Shown: positions 1 through 9,718, numbered from the stretch's first letter. The stretch: 64,000 nucleotides of DNA from Hyaloraphidium curvatum (GCA_025558095.1 JAIVFI010000011.1:1-64000), one strand, 5' to 3'. The notes: a model not told the origin generated them from the sequence alone. Translations and numbers: made by a program.

Positions 1-153
1 GACGACGCGCCGTCGGTCCTTTGGCACACCGTTGAGGTCGATGAGGCAGTGGGGGACAGGCCCAATGAAGGCCGGCGTGTAGCCCCGACCGTTGGCGTGC
101 GGTTGCACCCGATCGATGAGCTTGGCGTAGTTGGTGGGCGCCGAGAAAGGCAT
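1..153 (-). CDS. Possible 5' end of a gene running off the window
   Basis: An ATG on the minus strand at 153 opens 51 codons that continue past the left edge (starting MPFSAPTNYAKL). No domain is recognisable. The only support is an open frame from an ATG to the window edge in high-GC DNA, where open frames are common by chance. Confidence 0.2.
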   Translation of the reverse strand, partial: MPFSAPTNYAKLIDRVQPHANGRGYTPAFIGPVPHCLIDLNGVPKDRRRVV

Positions 154-1110
154 GGCAGAAGCCAGCTCCTCCCTGCGGAAAGAATCTCAGAACCCGTCCC
201 GGGAGACAGTCTCCCCCCCGAACGAATCTCTATCAAGCTAAGTCAAATTTCCATCGTATACTAACTCTACTTCGGGCCTATCGAGACCTGCGGCTTTGAA
301 CCGCTTGTGCGGCGGGTTAACGCTCTAGGCCCCGTTGACTCGGTCCGTCACACTGGGTGTAACGGGATTCCAGCCGTCACCCCGATTCGGATGCGCCGAA
401 GAGCAAACGCATCGCGTACGTCGGTCGTTTACCGGCTTGCCTGTGGGTTCCCGAAAAAGTCGGCCGGGCGGTAGGGAATCCCGCGCCCGACAGCTCCGAA
501 ACCAAACCTAGCCTTTCGGACCTTACACGCTACACTCAGGTACTTCGTACCGTTCGTACAACCCTCCGGATATAAAGATGTTAAGACAGGCGGCCCGTGC
601 CGCCACACTATGCTACGCGGGCCGGATGGTTCCACGGCCGACTTTCACCCGTAGGAGCAAGCTGGCCGCCTATCAACTTTGCACGGATCGTTTTTGCCGT
701 GAAACGTTGATTGGGAGGGAGATAGAGATGCTGGCGGCGCTGCTGGAGGTCATCGAGGGGAAAGGCGGCGGTTGGGGGGCTGGTTGGTGGGGGGAGCCCT
801 GCAACTCTACCCCTCCCTGCTAGCCAACTCTACAAACATCTCGCAGCGATGAGGGGGAGGGGGATAGACATGCAAGCCCCTCAGGGGGACGTCACAGAGA
901 ATCGCAAAAATAGCTCCTGAGAAAGCAATGCGTTTCAGGGAACGAGGCACTCGACAGCCGAACCGGGATGATTGCGATTTTGAACGGAATACACGGGTTG
1001 CAGCGCAATTGCGGATCGATGGTGCGCCCAGCAATGCATACCCAACATCAACAACTGCCGCCGCTTGCTCCCTGAAGCGGCGCTCGCCCCCCGCCACCAC
1101 CTGCTGCCTG
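154..1110. other. Gene-free stretch left of the retrotransposon
   Basis: I find no ORF with recognisable protein sequence, no tRNA and no rRNA here. Composition is more balanced than in the gene-dense parts. It forms the left flank of the LTR element. Confidence 0.4.
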
Positions 1111-1115
1111 CCGCC
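1111..1115. repeat. Target-site duplication, left copy
   Basis: The five bases CCGCC directly abut the left LTR and recur directly after the right LTR at 3224-3228. A 5-bp duplication is typical of Ty3/gypsy-class integrase. Confidence 0.85.
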
Positions 1116-1345
1116 TGTCAGGAGCGCCCGGTCGTGGTCGCACGGCGACCGGCACAGCTCGAGGCCTGGCGTGGGCACGAGATCTCCGTAGGGCTTAACG
1201 ATATCTAGACATTGGAACTACATGACTGTTCTATCGGTTTATATAGTCCGGGCCGCGCAAGATGCCGCGTAAGCGGAGTTCGCGGGAACCCCGGTGAACC
1301 TTCTGGAACCTCCCAGAAGACCCGGCCCCTTGCGAGTCCCTGACA
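1116..1345 (-). repeat. 3' LTR (230 bp)
   Basis: Direct repeat beginning TGTCA and ending TGACA, base-for-base identical by eye to the copy at 2994-3223. It is the 3' LTR because gag reads on the minus strand. Confidence 0.93.
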
Positions 1346-1359
1346 TCATCTCCCTCCTT
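1346..1359 (-). promoter_or_regulatory. Polypurine tract
   Basis: On the sense (minus) strand the 14 bases abutting the 3' LTR read AAGGAGGGAGATGA, purine except for one T. This is the expected position and composition of the plus-strand primer. Confidence 0.7.
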
Positions 1360-1942
1360 CGGCGCGCTCGTCCCGAGCGCGCAACTTGAGCCTCCCGACG
1401 CGCAAAGCTTGAGCGCGGCGGTGGCGGTGAAAACTTCGCGGTGTGGCAAGTGTCGTGGCAAAGCTTGACCGCGAACCTGAACATGGCGTGGCTCTTTGAG
1501 CATGGCAATGGCATAAACGATGAACCTTGACGTGGCTTGGCGTAAACGATGAACCTTGACGTGACTTGATGCATGGCAGGCGTGGGATCGGTCACACGAC
1601 GAGGGAGCCTGATCTCGGGCGTCGAATCCTGCTGGGGGTGGATGTAACCACAATCGATTGACGAGCCGATCCTAGGTGACCAGTGCTTGCTCGGGGGCGG
1701 CGAACCGATGAAAACGGGTCTTCTCAACACAGGGGTGTAGTACCGCAGCTCAATCGGTAATCGGTCCGAGAGCACCTGTGGCCGAGAGGGGTCGATGCGC
1801 GTCGGCTCAATGAGATAGATGCGATGGAGACGTGAAACATGAGACCATGAGACGTGAAGGCCGTGGTGCAGAGTCGGTGAGAGTGACGTTCGATGGTGAA
1901 ACCGTGAAGCAGGATGCGTGGAGATGCGTGGAGCGAGCAGGA

Positions 1943-2941
1943 TCACTTGGCAGGAGGCGGCGGGCGGGCGGAGCGGTCGTTGCATTCGGCCTGGCGGTGA
2001 CCCTCCTTGCCGCAGTAGAAGCAGAGTCCATTGATACGGCGGCGCGCACGCTCCTCATCAGAAAGAGGCCCGTGGCGTAGGCTCGCGATGTCCATGGGGA
2101 CGGGCCCGTCGGTGACGGCGGTCCCGGCCGAGGTGGCTGTCGCGTTCGTGGTCGTGGAAGCGGATGCCGGGAACGTGGTAGTCGAACGAGGGGGGATGCC
2201 GTGAGCAGGCCAGTAGCCCTGCTTCTCGAGACGGCGGCGGTGCAGCTCGTCGTCGACGTCGATGGCGATCTTGATGAGCTCGGAAAGCGTGGCGGGCTTG
2301 TCGCGAATCATGAGGTCCTCCACGGCGTCCTTGAGGCCCATGCGATACTGCGCCATAAGGGCGGCGTCATTATAGCCGGTCTTGGCGGCGAGAAGACGGA
2401 ATTGCGAGGTGTATGCTGAGGCTGAGCTGGTCTGGCGTAGCTCGCGCAGCTTGGCCTGGGCCTTTCCGGCCTCATCCGTCTCGCCGAAGTTGGTTTCGAG
2501 TTCGCTGATGAACTTGGCGTAGTTCGTGGTGATATCGGCGTCGTCCTCGACAGCGGAGAACCAGCTCAGGGCGGCCCCCGAGAGGTGGCTGGCGATGAAG
2601 GCGATGCGCTGACCGTCGGTGCTGTACATGCCGGGGTTTGCGTGGAAGTTGATCTTGATCTGGGTCATGAAGTCGCGGAGCTTGGAGCGGTTGCCATCGA
2701 ACTTCTCCGGGGCGGCAACCTTAATCCGGGGAAGGGCAGCTTCCGGCGGCGATGGGGGCAACTGCTCGCTCTGCCGGGTCCGAGTGGGCTGGCCCGGCGG
2801 CGGCGCGAAGCGGTGGAGTTCTTGGAGTTCTTGACGGAGGGCGTTGACGCTCCCAAGGAGCTCGCTGAACTGAGCGTCCTGGGTGGTGAACTTGGCGGCG
2901 AGGGCCTGAACGAGCCCGGGAATGTCCGTGGGGAGGTCCAT
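1943..2941 (-). CDS. Retrotransposon Gag protein
   Basis: The 332-aa product is a capsid/nucleocapsid precursor. Roughly residues 75-210 resemble the retrotransposon gag domain, including a stretch with HLSGAALSWFSAV. A CCHC zinc knuckle (CFYCGKEGHRQAEC, about residues 307-320) sits near the C terminus and should bind element RNA. The frame closes 12 residues after the knuckle with no fused pol. The ATG at 2941 lies about 40 nt inside the PBS. The ORF is intact, so the element could still supply structural protein. The remaining 600 bp to the 3' LTR contains open frames but nothing like protease or RT motifs. Confidence 0.9.
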   Translation of the reverse strand: MDLPTDIPGLVQALAAKFTTQDAQFSELLGSVNALRQELQELHRFAPPPGQPTRTRQSEQLPPSPPEAALPRIKVAAPEKFDGNRSKLRDFMTQIKINFHANPGMYSTDGQRIAFIASHLSGAALSWFSAVEDDADITTNYAKFISELETNFGETDEAGKAQAKLRELRQTSSASAYTSQFRLLAAKTGYNDAALMAQYRMGLKDAVEDLMIRDKPATLSELIKIAIDVDDELHRRRLEKQGYWPAHGIPPRSTTTFPASASTTTNATATSAGTAVTDGPVPMDIASLRHGPLSDEERARRRINGLCFYCGKEGHRQAECNDRSARPPPPAK

Positions 2942-2980
2942 GGTCTACTCCTGGTCCGTCGTGGGCGACGGGGCGGGAGG

Positions 2981-2992
2981 AATGTCTAGATA
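2981..2992 (-). promoter_or_regulatory. Primer-binding site matching the element's own transcript
   Basis: On the sense strand TATCTAGACATT starts one base after the 5' LTR. It is the exact reverse complement of AATGTCTAGATA at 3091-3080 in the LTR, which begins 32 nt from the start of a TATATAAA box. This fits fold-back self-priming rather than tRNA priming. Confidence 0.8.
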
Positions 2993-2993
2993 A

Positions 2994-3223
2994 TGTCAGG
3001 AGCGCCCGGTCGTGGTCGCACGGCGACCGGCACAGCTCGAGGCCTGGCGTGGGCACGAGATCTCCGTAGGGCTTAACGATATCTAGACATTGGAACTACA
3101 TGACTGTTCTATCGGTTTATATAGTCCGGGCCGCGCAAGATGCCGCGTAAGCGGAGTTCGCGGGAACCCCGGTGAACCTTCTGGAACCTCCCAGAAGACC
3201 CGGCCCCTTGCGAGTCCCTGACA
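2994..3223 (-). repeat. 5' LTR (230 bp) with promoter
   Basis: Same sequence as 1116-1345. Within it, on the minus strand, TATATAAA at 3123-3116 is a clear TATA box. The predicted transcription start near 3091 defines an R region beginning with the 12 nt complementary to the PBS. Confidence 0.93.
3080..3123 (-). promoter_or_regulatory. TATA box and predicted start site / self-primer
   Basis: TATATAAA (3123-3116) lies 32 nt upstream of AATGTCTAGATA (3091-3080) on the sense strand. That spacing suits RNA polymerase II initiation at or next to the first base of the self-primer. The exact start is inferred. Confidence 0.65.
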
Positions 3224-3228
3224 CCGCC
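3224..3228. repeat. Target-site duplication, right copy
   Basis: CCGCC, identical to 1111-1115, immediately after the right LTR. Confidence 0.85.
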
Positions 3229-3246
3229 AGTCCGACCCCACGCATG

Positions 3247-5010
3247 TCAAACCCCGCCACATGCCGCCTCCCACCGTGCCTCCCACGCTCCCCCCGCTCC
3301 CACCCCCTCCTCCAGCGCCCGCCTGTGCATCGCCAGCATCACCCTCGCCTCGTCTGCCTCCCTCCCCCCGCGGCCCCCGGCGGCGCGCAGGTATCCCGCG
3401 TGCGCCGACGCGGCCAGGAGCAGACAGTGCTGCGCGAACGGCTTGGCGAGCACCTCGGGCGGGAGCATGGGGATCAGCCTCGTCGCTGCGAGCGCGTGCG
3501 CGTGGAGGGCGAGGAAGCCGGGGTCGGCGGGGGCCGAGGGGAGGAGGAGGAGGATGCGGGCGCCGTGGTGCACGAGTAGGGTGTAGGCTGTGAGGGCGAG
3601 AGGGGCGCCGCGGAGTTCGGGGGGAGGGGTGCCGTTGTCGACGAGGAGGCCAGGTGGGGGCAGCTCGGCGTACCAGGCGTCGAGGGCGGCGAGGAGGGGG
3701 GCGCGGTCGGCGAGGAGGGGGGCGCGGTCGGCGCCGGCTGCGGCACAGCGGGAGAAGAGGAGGAAGACGCGCACATGGTGGTGGGTTGGCGAAAAGTCTT
3801 CGTCCGGTCCCAGGGACGACTCGAGGGGGGAAGGCGGGGCGCGGAGCTCGGCGCCGGCCGCGTCAAGGGGCAGGTCGCGGGCGACGCGCGTCATGGCGGC
3901 GGCAAACTCGGCGTCGGTGCGCTGCACGGGCACCCAGCGGCTCTCCTCCTGGTGAAGCAGGGGAGGCCGGCCGTCTATGGCTGCCGCCTGCGCGTCAAAA
4001 ATCGCCAGACTCCACCAGGCACGTGCTGCGCGCTCCGCGACGACATCAGTACGCCCCGCGTAAAAGGAGCCGTCGGTCATGCATGCGACACGGGCGATGC
4101 GCACGGCCAGGGCGACGACGGGCCCAGAGGCGAGTGGTCCGTCGCCGCGAAGCGCCATGGCGACGCCCCCGAGGTGCAGGAGTGCCGACACGACGGCGAC
4201 GGCGAGTTCCCGATAAGAGAGCCACGCCCGAACGGCCGGGGGGGCGATCCACGCGGGCTCACCGACCCCGGGAATGGGCGGAGCGGCGGGAGGGCCCGCC
4301 AGCACGGCCTGCGCAGCGGGGAGCAAGGCATCCTGGGCTCGGGCGGCCATCACGGTAAGAAGGGGGCCGCGCCGGGAACCCAGGGCCGCGCGTAGGGGGC
4401 CGTCCGTCCAAGCCGTCCACAGCAGAATCGACCAGGCCAAAAAGTCGGGGACGGCCCGCGCCGCAAGCTCGCGGCGGAGTTCAGCGGCGACCGTCAAGGG
4501 AAGAGCGGCGTATGTGGAAGCGAGATAGCGCGACATGACGAGGTCGGGCGGCGCCAGCTCGAGGTCGACCGAGGAAGGAGGCGAGAGCGGTAGCGGGGGG
4601 GAAACCGGCTGCGGCCACGCCGGGTTGGGCGCGCCGAATTCTGCCGGCCACGCGAGTGCCTGGGCTAGCATTGGTGTCGCCCACGCCGGCGGTGGAGGCG
4701 GCGAGGGCGCGGCAATCTCGGCGGCCGGCGGGGAGGACGGGCTCGCGGGGCTCGCGGGTGACTCGCTGTCCTCCTTCTTGGCGCCGCGGCGTTTGCCCGG
4801 CCGCCTCCCCCGCCGTTTCGGGGGAAGGAACACGCAGCCCTCGGCGGGGAGGCCATTACGCTCGCAGCGGAGGCAGGCGGCTCCGGGAATCGGCGAGGGG
4901 TCGCAGCGCCGCCGGGCAGCGGTGCAGGCCGTGCAGCTCGCCCGGACCGGGACGGCCAGCCCGCTGCCGACGACGGCGCCGGGCGGCAACGCGGCGGGCG
5001 CTGAAGGCAT
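3247..5010 (-). CDS. Zn2Cys6 fungal transcription factor
   Basis: A single-exon, 587-aa product from the ATG at 5010; the frame is open further upstream but that part looks non-coding. Near the N terminus, Cys 26, 29, 36, 46, 49 and 59 give C-x2-C-x6-C-x9-C-x2-C-x9-C. This is a binuclear zinc cluster with a last spacing longer than the usual x6. A basic linker (RRGRRPGKRRGAKK) and a Pro/Ser-rich stretch follow. The rest resembles the fungal transcription factor middle-homology region, with alternating hydrophobic helices such as ARAWWSLAIFDAQAA. It is likely a nuclear sequence-specific regulator of unknown targets. The retrotransposon inserted about 20 bp beyond its stop codon. Confidence 0.85.
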   Translation of the reverse strand: MPSAPAALPPGAVVGSGLAVPVRASCTACTAARRRCDPSPIPGAACLRCERNGLPAEGCVFLPPKRRGRRPGKRRGAKKEDSESPASPASPSSPPAAEIAAPSPPPPPAWATPMLAQALAWPAEFGAPNPAWPQPVSPPLPLSPPSSVDLELAPPDLVMSRYLASTYAALPLTVAAELRRELAARAVPDFLAWSILLWTAWTDGPLRAALGSRRGPLLTVMAARAQDALLPAAQAVLAGPPAAPPIPGVGEPAWIAPPAVRAWLSYRELAVAVVSALLHLGGVAMALRGDGPLASGPVVALAVRIARVACMTDGSFYAGRTDVVAERAARAWWSLAIFDAQAAAIDGRPPLLHQEESRWVPVQRTDAEFAAAMTRVARDLPLDAAGAELRAPPSPLESSLGPDEDFSPTHHHVRVFLLFSRCAAAGADRAPLLADRAPLLAALDAWYAELPPPGLLVDNGTPPPELRGAPLALTAYTLLVHHGARILLLLPSAPADPGFLALHAHALAATRLIPMLPPEVLAKPFAQHCLLLAASAHAGYLRAAGGRGGREADEARVMLAMHRRALEEGVGAGGAWEARWEAACGGV

Positions 5011-6075
5011 GGTCGTGGCAGCCGTGGCGGAGGTGACTCGCTGCGGCGGCCGGCGGCCGATCGATCGAGGGATCAGGCGCCGAGCACGCTTCCGCCACAT
5101 CCCCGCGAGAGCAATCCGGCTGCATGGACCCTGGATCCATGGAGAGATGGCGAACAAAGCGATCTTCAAACGGGTGCGTGGACTGGTATGCGTGACGGCG
5201 GCGAGCGCATTCTTGGGGGACAGCTGCGCACCGCCGCCAGGTCGGCCGCCGGGTGGGGTCGGTCGGGAAGACAGCCTCGCTGCCCACTCCGACAGGTAAG
5301 CAGAGAGAGCGCCTCTCACTTCATCTCCTTTGCGCGGTTTTGCTCCCGCGGGCCCGAATCCGTCCATGCAAAGCAGGTCGTCGCGGCGGAGCAACTTTTA
5401 CCTGCGGAGATTTCGCAAGCAACACCGCCCCTGCCCTGTGGCGGGCTTCCGATCGCCCGAGGGCCTGGGGCGGTTGGCTGGCGGGCCCGATTGTGCTCAC
5501 GCTGGACACGTACCAGCACATCCCGGCCCGACGCTTCGAGGCCGATATCTCGAGCAATATTCCGCTGCGATGCGCTGCTGCCTGCCCCGGATCGTCGCGT
5601 TCCTGCTCATCGGATCCATCCGGCGTTGGAATCCATGTCCTCGCATCCCGGCCGCCTCCATATACGTTTGTCGCTATGCGCACCGCCCCCCATGGCCACC
5701 GCCGCGCGCGGCAGTGGGCCCCACTCACCTCCCCGACCAACCGTCGCCCCGGAGGCCCCCAAACCTGCGACCCTGCACCGCGCTCAACGTGCGCGCAGTC
5801 CACCAAGCGCCACTCGACGCGCGCGCCGTCCCTTTTGGTTGCCAGGCGGAAGTGCGGTTCTCGAGGTCCCAGCAGGTCTAGCCGCCGGCCAGCATCCCGG
5901 GTCTGACGCGAACGTACGACAGGACGGAGGGTAGCGACACGGCGCAGAGCGCCCGATTCGCACACGAATTCGTAGCTTGGGCGGGTCTGTGGTCGCACCT
6001 GTGCTGCACGCCGTCCGAGGGAGGTAGGTCTATGCCGCTGGTGAATATGGCTGCCAGACATGGATGCCTCCTGTT
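5011..6075. other. Intergenic region upstream of the Zn-cluster gene
   Basis: About 1.1 kb between two minus-strand factors, holding the promoter of the 5010 gene and the 3' flank of the 6076 gene. Long open frames exist on both strands but their translations are low-complexity Arg/Pro/Ala sequence, so I treat them as shadows. No repeat or RNA gene is seen. Confidence 0.4.
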
Positions 6076-8280
6076 TCACAGTCCGACCCTCCACCCACCA
6101 AGCCTGTGCATGCACAGCGCCCTCATCAGCAGCACCGCGCCCTCCTCGGCCCCCTGCCCCCGCACCGCGTCCCCACGCCCAACGCCTTCCCCGAAATCTG
6201 TCGGATCGGCCTCGGTCCCGGAAAATACCGCCGATCCGAGGCGGTACAGGGCGGCGTCCCATGCTCCACCGGTGCGGGAGAGGAGCTCGAGCGCGGCGAG
6301 GCAGGACGAGGCGGAGCGACGGACGAGGTTGGAGTCTACGAGGGGGGGCTGCGCGGAGCGAAGGGCGAGGCGCCGCGCTGTGGGTGCGTGCAGCCGTAGA
6401 AGGGAAAATGCGAGGGGTCCGGCGCCGTCGAGGGCCTCGGCGGCGCAGTCCAGCTCGAGCAGGGAAGCCAGCACGGCGGCGTGCGCGTACGCGGCGTCCT
6501 CCAGGCCATGGGGAAGCCCCTTCAAAGTCAAGTCGAGGTCGGCCGACGAGGGAATCCAGGGGCCCTGGCCCTTCCACCCGGCCGGCGGCGGCGGCAGCAT
6601 CGAGATCGCCGAGTGCAACTCGAGTCGCATGGCAAGCAGGGAGCACATCCGTCGCGCCACGTTGGCCGCGTAGCCTGTGGGTAGGCCGTGCAATTGCAGC
6701 GCCGAGATCAGATCCCCGACGGGGGCGAGTCCCTCGGCGACGGTCCTTGCCGGCTCAGAAAGCACCGAATGCAGGTCCGCCAGGTCGCCATCCAGCGCCG
6801 CCTTCGCCCTCCCCAGCTCACCGTGCCCGGCGCCGACTTTCCTCGGGGACCGTAGCCCCGCCTTCCTGCACACCCGCAGCAGCCCTGCCACCCTGGCGGC
6901 CAGCACCCCGTGCGCGGCGTCGAACAGCGCGGGGGAGCGGAGCAGCCGGCTGCCGAGGGATGCGAGCATCCGCGCGCGCAGGGGGTCGGCGCGGTCGAGG
7001 CGCATCCAGTCCACCGCGTCCGAGAGGGGCTCTCCCGGCGGGAAGGCAGTGAAGTCGAAGATGGGGTCGGTGGCGGAGGTCAAGATCGAGGCGGGCGGCA
7101 GGACCAAGCGCCCGGCGAGGTCCGGCACTCCGCCGCCTTCGCTCCACGGATCCGAAGACAGCTCCAGCGATATCCTCAGCAGCGAGAACGCCAGCCTCTC
7201 CCCCGTCCACCGCTCGATCCACCCCTCCCTCGACCCCGATCTACCCCTCTCCCCCCCCGCCGGCGCGGCAAACGACCCCTCCCCCTGCACGATCCCCGCC
7301 CTCCCCGCCGCCTCCCCCGCGGCATGCACGAGACCTTCGGCAAGCGACCGAAGCCCGCACCTGCACGCCCAGGTCGCGAGGGCGAGCAACGCCGCGACGG
7401 TTTCCTGCGACGCCTCGGGCGCCGCGAGGGCCGATTCGAGTTCCCCGCGCGCGAGATCGAGTAGGGGAGGGTCCCATGTCCGGAAATTGGGCACGCCGGG
7501 GATCGGAGGGCCGGGGAGACGCGGGGCGGCGAGGAGGACCGAAGCGAGGAGCAGAGGCGGGGCGTCCCTTGCGAGGAGGCGGGAGGGGTGCAGCGAGGGC
7601 AGGCAGTGCTCCGTGCGGAGGGAGAAGGCGGAGATGCACGTTGTGACCACCTCCGCCGGCGGCAGATCCGGCGGGCTCGGTGTGCGCGGGGGGCGGACGC
7701 GCCGCGACCCCCTGCTCTCGGCCGAGGGGCTCCGTCCGAGGGTGGGAAGGTCCAGGCTGAACGACACCGTGCGCTTCATCTTGGCGGGGCGTTCGGCTAG
7801 CGTCGAGACCGAAGACGACGAGGAGGAGGTGTCGGAGAAGGATGTGGAAGAGGTGGAGCCAGAGTCCGCGGATACGAAGGGCGGCTCGTCATGGAGGGAC
7901 TGCGGCGGAGGTGCCGGCGTCAGCGGCACACCGGCGGAAAGGGCAATAACAAGCCTCGAACCATGAAATGAACGGCCACGTCCAGGGCGAACGGAGCGCC
8001 CCCTGTTTCCGCCATCGCGGAGGTGGCGGCGCCACTCGGGAACCGCGGCCGTCAGCGCCCGCCGCGAGGCCTCGGCCGCAGAAGGAGCCGGAAGGCCCGG
8101 TGCGTGACGCTCGGCGCGGGGGGCCCAGCAAACAGCGGCACGCGGCGTCCGCACGCTGCGCACCGATAAAGGCCCGGGCCGGACCCGATTCGGGTCGCGG
8201 GCGTCGGCCGTCTCCCGCGCTGCGGAGGGCAGCCGTGCGCTTCCGGGGCCCGGCCGACGGGAGCTGAGGCGACGGCGCAA
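6076..8280 (-). CDS. Fungal transcription factor-like protein without visible zinc cluster
   Basis: An open frame of up to 734 codons. From about residue 215 it resembles the fungal-specific transcription factor domain: a Cys/His-containing opening (EHCLPSLHPSRLLA), a helix PPLLLASVLLAAPRL, and later helices such as AANVARRMCSLLAMRLELH. The first 110 or so residues are Arg/Pro-rich and may not be translated; an ATG at 7779 (MKRTVSFSLDL) is an attractive alternative start. No C-x2-C-x6-C pattern is found in this frame or in the 270 bp upstream. DNA binding would need a missed exon, or the protein acts through partners. It neighbours a bona fide Zn2Cys6 gene on the same strand. Confidence 0.6.
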   Translation of the reverse strand: MRRRLSSRRPGPGSARLPSAARETADARDPNRVRPGPLSVRSVRTPRAAVCWAPRAERHAPGLPAPSAAEASRRALTAAVPEWRRHLRDGGNRGRSVRPGRGRSFHGSRLVIALSAGVPLTPAPPPQSLHDEPPFVSADSGSTSSTSFSDTSSSSSSVSTLAERPAKMKRTVSFSLDLPTLGRSPSAESRGSRRVRPPRTPSPPDLPPAEVVTTCISAFSLRTEHCLPSLHPSRLLARDAPPLLLASVLLAAPRLPGPPIPGVPNFRTWDPPLLDLARGELESALAAPEASQETVAALLALATWACRCGLRSLAEGLVHAAGEAAGRAGIVQGEGSFAAPAGGERGRSGSREGWIERWTGERLAFSLLRISLELSSDPWSEGGGVPDLAGRLVLPPASILTSATDPIFDFTAFPPGEPLSDAVDWMRLDRADPLRARMLASLGSRLLRSPALFDAAHGVLAARVAGLLRVCRKAGLRSPRKVGAGHGELGRAKAALDGDLADLHSVLSEPARTVAEGLAPVGDLISALQLHGLPTGYAANVARRMCSLLAMRLELHSAISMLPPPPAGWKGQGPWIPSSADLDLTLKGLPHGLEDAAYAHAAVLASLLELDCAAEALDGAGPLAFSLLRLHAPTARRLALRSAQPPLVDSNLVRRSASSCLAALELLSRTGGAWDAALYRLGSAVFSGTEADPTDFGEGVGRGDAVRGQGAEEGAVLLMRALCMHRLGGWRVGL

Positions 8281-8877
8281 GCCCCTCGCTCTGTCGAAAG
8301 GGAGGGTGCGGTGCTGCCGGCGGAAATCGTGGCCGTTCCCGTAGACGATTGACTTTGAGGGTCGGAGGGCTGGAACTCCGCTCGGGTCTGGACGGGCATC
8401 GCCACCGGCTCCACACGCGCCGCGATGCCCCTTGCGGGTCGGAAATGAACACGACGAGTTGCAGGTCGGAGTCCGGGTCCGTTTCGCGAAGATTGCGTCG
8501 CCATTAGGCCGCTGGGTTTCGGGAACCGCCGCAAGAACGTCATGGATTAGACTTTGGCGGGGACCGCAGCTGGTTCCCGCTCGGAGCTGGCAGGTTTCCT
8601 CTTCCTGCGATGCAGCGGTACGTCACGAGAGTGTACGGTCGTTTTAGAACAGCCTGGAGTCGGCGGTGTCGTCGGCCCTGATGACTCGGGTGTCCAGTCG
8701 CCATCGGGCCCCAAGCTCCCGCTGTTCCCACTGACAGTTTGCGACTTGCAGTAATATCTTGAGCGCATCATCCTTACTTTTGCTGCTCGACACAGTATTC
8801 CGAGCCAGCAAGCTTTGCGGGGCCGCGCAACCGCGCCATCACTGCCAGAGGGAAGCACCTCAACACGAGCCCGCACG
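8281..8877. other. Divergent intergenic region
   Basis: About 600 bp between the minus-strand factor and the plus-strand 4-TM gene. It presumably contains both promoters. I see no distinct motif. Confidence 0.35.
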
Positions 8878-9439
8878 ATGGACCGCCTCCTCCCAGTCGC
8901 CGAGGCGCTCGACAAAGCCGCTCCCTCCCTTGCCAGCTTCCTACTCGGAGTTATCTTCATCGACGTAATCTACGACCAGAAGGCGCTCCCGTCCGAGCGG
9001 AGGCAGGCCTATTATCAGACGAACTCCCGCGCCGAAGGGCTGCCGTCGTACTACCTCGCCGCGCTGCGGATCGCCGGTACCGGTGCGGTCGCCGGCCCCC
9101 TGGCGGCGGCGGCGCTGCGGGCCGCGACGGGGGTGTATGCCGGGGAGGGGCGGAAGCGCGGCGCGGCGGAGGCGCTGGGCGTCGGTGGGTCTTTCCGACG
9201 CGTCGAAGGCGCCAGACGGAATAATTGACGCGTCGCGACGGGCAGTTATGGCCTTGATTGGGGTGGCCAGGTACGACGCGCTGTTCGTGCCCAACCACGT
9301 GGCCGTCGTCGCCGGGGGTGCGGATGGCGGGGCGGAGGGGCTCGAGCGGAGGCTGGCGAAGATGGCAGAGGGGCACAGGTGGATCGGTGGGGGCCTGCTG
9401 GCGCTGCTGGCGTCCAAGGTCGCCGCGTCGCTGCTGTGA
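8878..9439 (+). CDS. Small multi-TM membrane protein, unknown function
   Basis: Two exons, 8878-9184 and 9246-9439, joined by a 61-nt intron (GTGGGT...CAG). Total 501 nt, 166 aa. The protein has hydrophobic segments near residues 18-30 (FLLGVIFIDVIY), 62-88, 102-118 and 148-166, so probably four membrane spans. I do not recognise the family. Good codon-level continuity across the phase-1 splice supports a real gene. The start follows a short 5' leader with no earlier in-frame ATG in good context. Confidence 0.6.
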
Positions 9440-9718
9440 GGGAGGAGGGCGGACGGGTGCTGGCCGACCGAGTCTGAGGCCGGGATTCGACTGAGCGGAC
9501 AATCTATGGGCGCTTCATTGATTGTATCGTGGTAGCCTCGGCGGACCGACGTGGTTGGATGGACGGCGAGGAGCTCACCTGACTCGGCCGCGGGCGCCGC
9601 TCCCATCCCCCGGCTTCGGGGCAACTCCGTGCCGCCCTCCCCGCGCATCGCCGGGCGGCCGCCGCCGCCCGCCCATCCCGCGGACCTCCAGCAAGTGCGC
9701 CGACCACTCTGTCCCGCG

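Larger units (their letters stand above)
1116..3223 (-). mobile_element. Compact gag-only LTR retrotransposon with self-priming signal
   Basis: A 2108-bp element is bounded by two identical-looking 230-bp direct repeats (1116-1345 and 2994-3223) that start TGTCA and end TGACA, flanked by CCGCC duplications. The sense strand is minus. It carries one gag ORF (1943-2941), a primer-binding site one base inside the 5' LTR and a purine-rich tract against the 3' LTR. No protease, reverse transcriptase, RNase H or integrase is visible in the 1.65-kb interior, so it must use enzymes of another element. This matches the architecture named TR-GAG in plants. Complementarity of the predicted transcript 5' end to the PBS points to the Tf1/sushi type of Ty3/gypsy element (inference). 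Confidence 0.92.

Noticed and set aside
1239-1985. Minus-strand ORF downstream of gag, as possible pol remnant
   Set aside because: No protease, RT, RNase H or integrase motif. It runs into the LTR and looks non-coding.
5321-6646. A 441-codon minus-strand ORF
   Set aside because: Arg/Pro/Ala-rich translation typical of high-GC shadows. It overlaps the 3' part of a real gene in another frame and has no domain.
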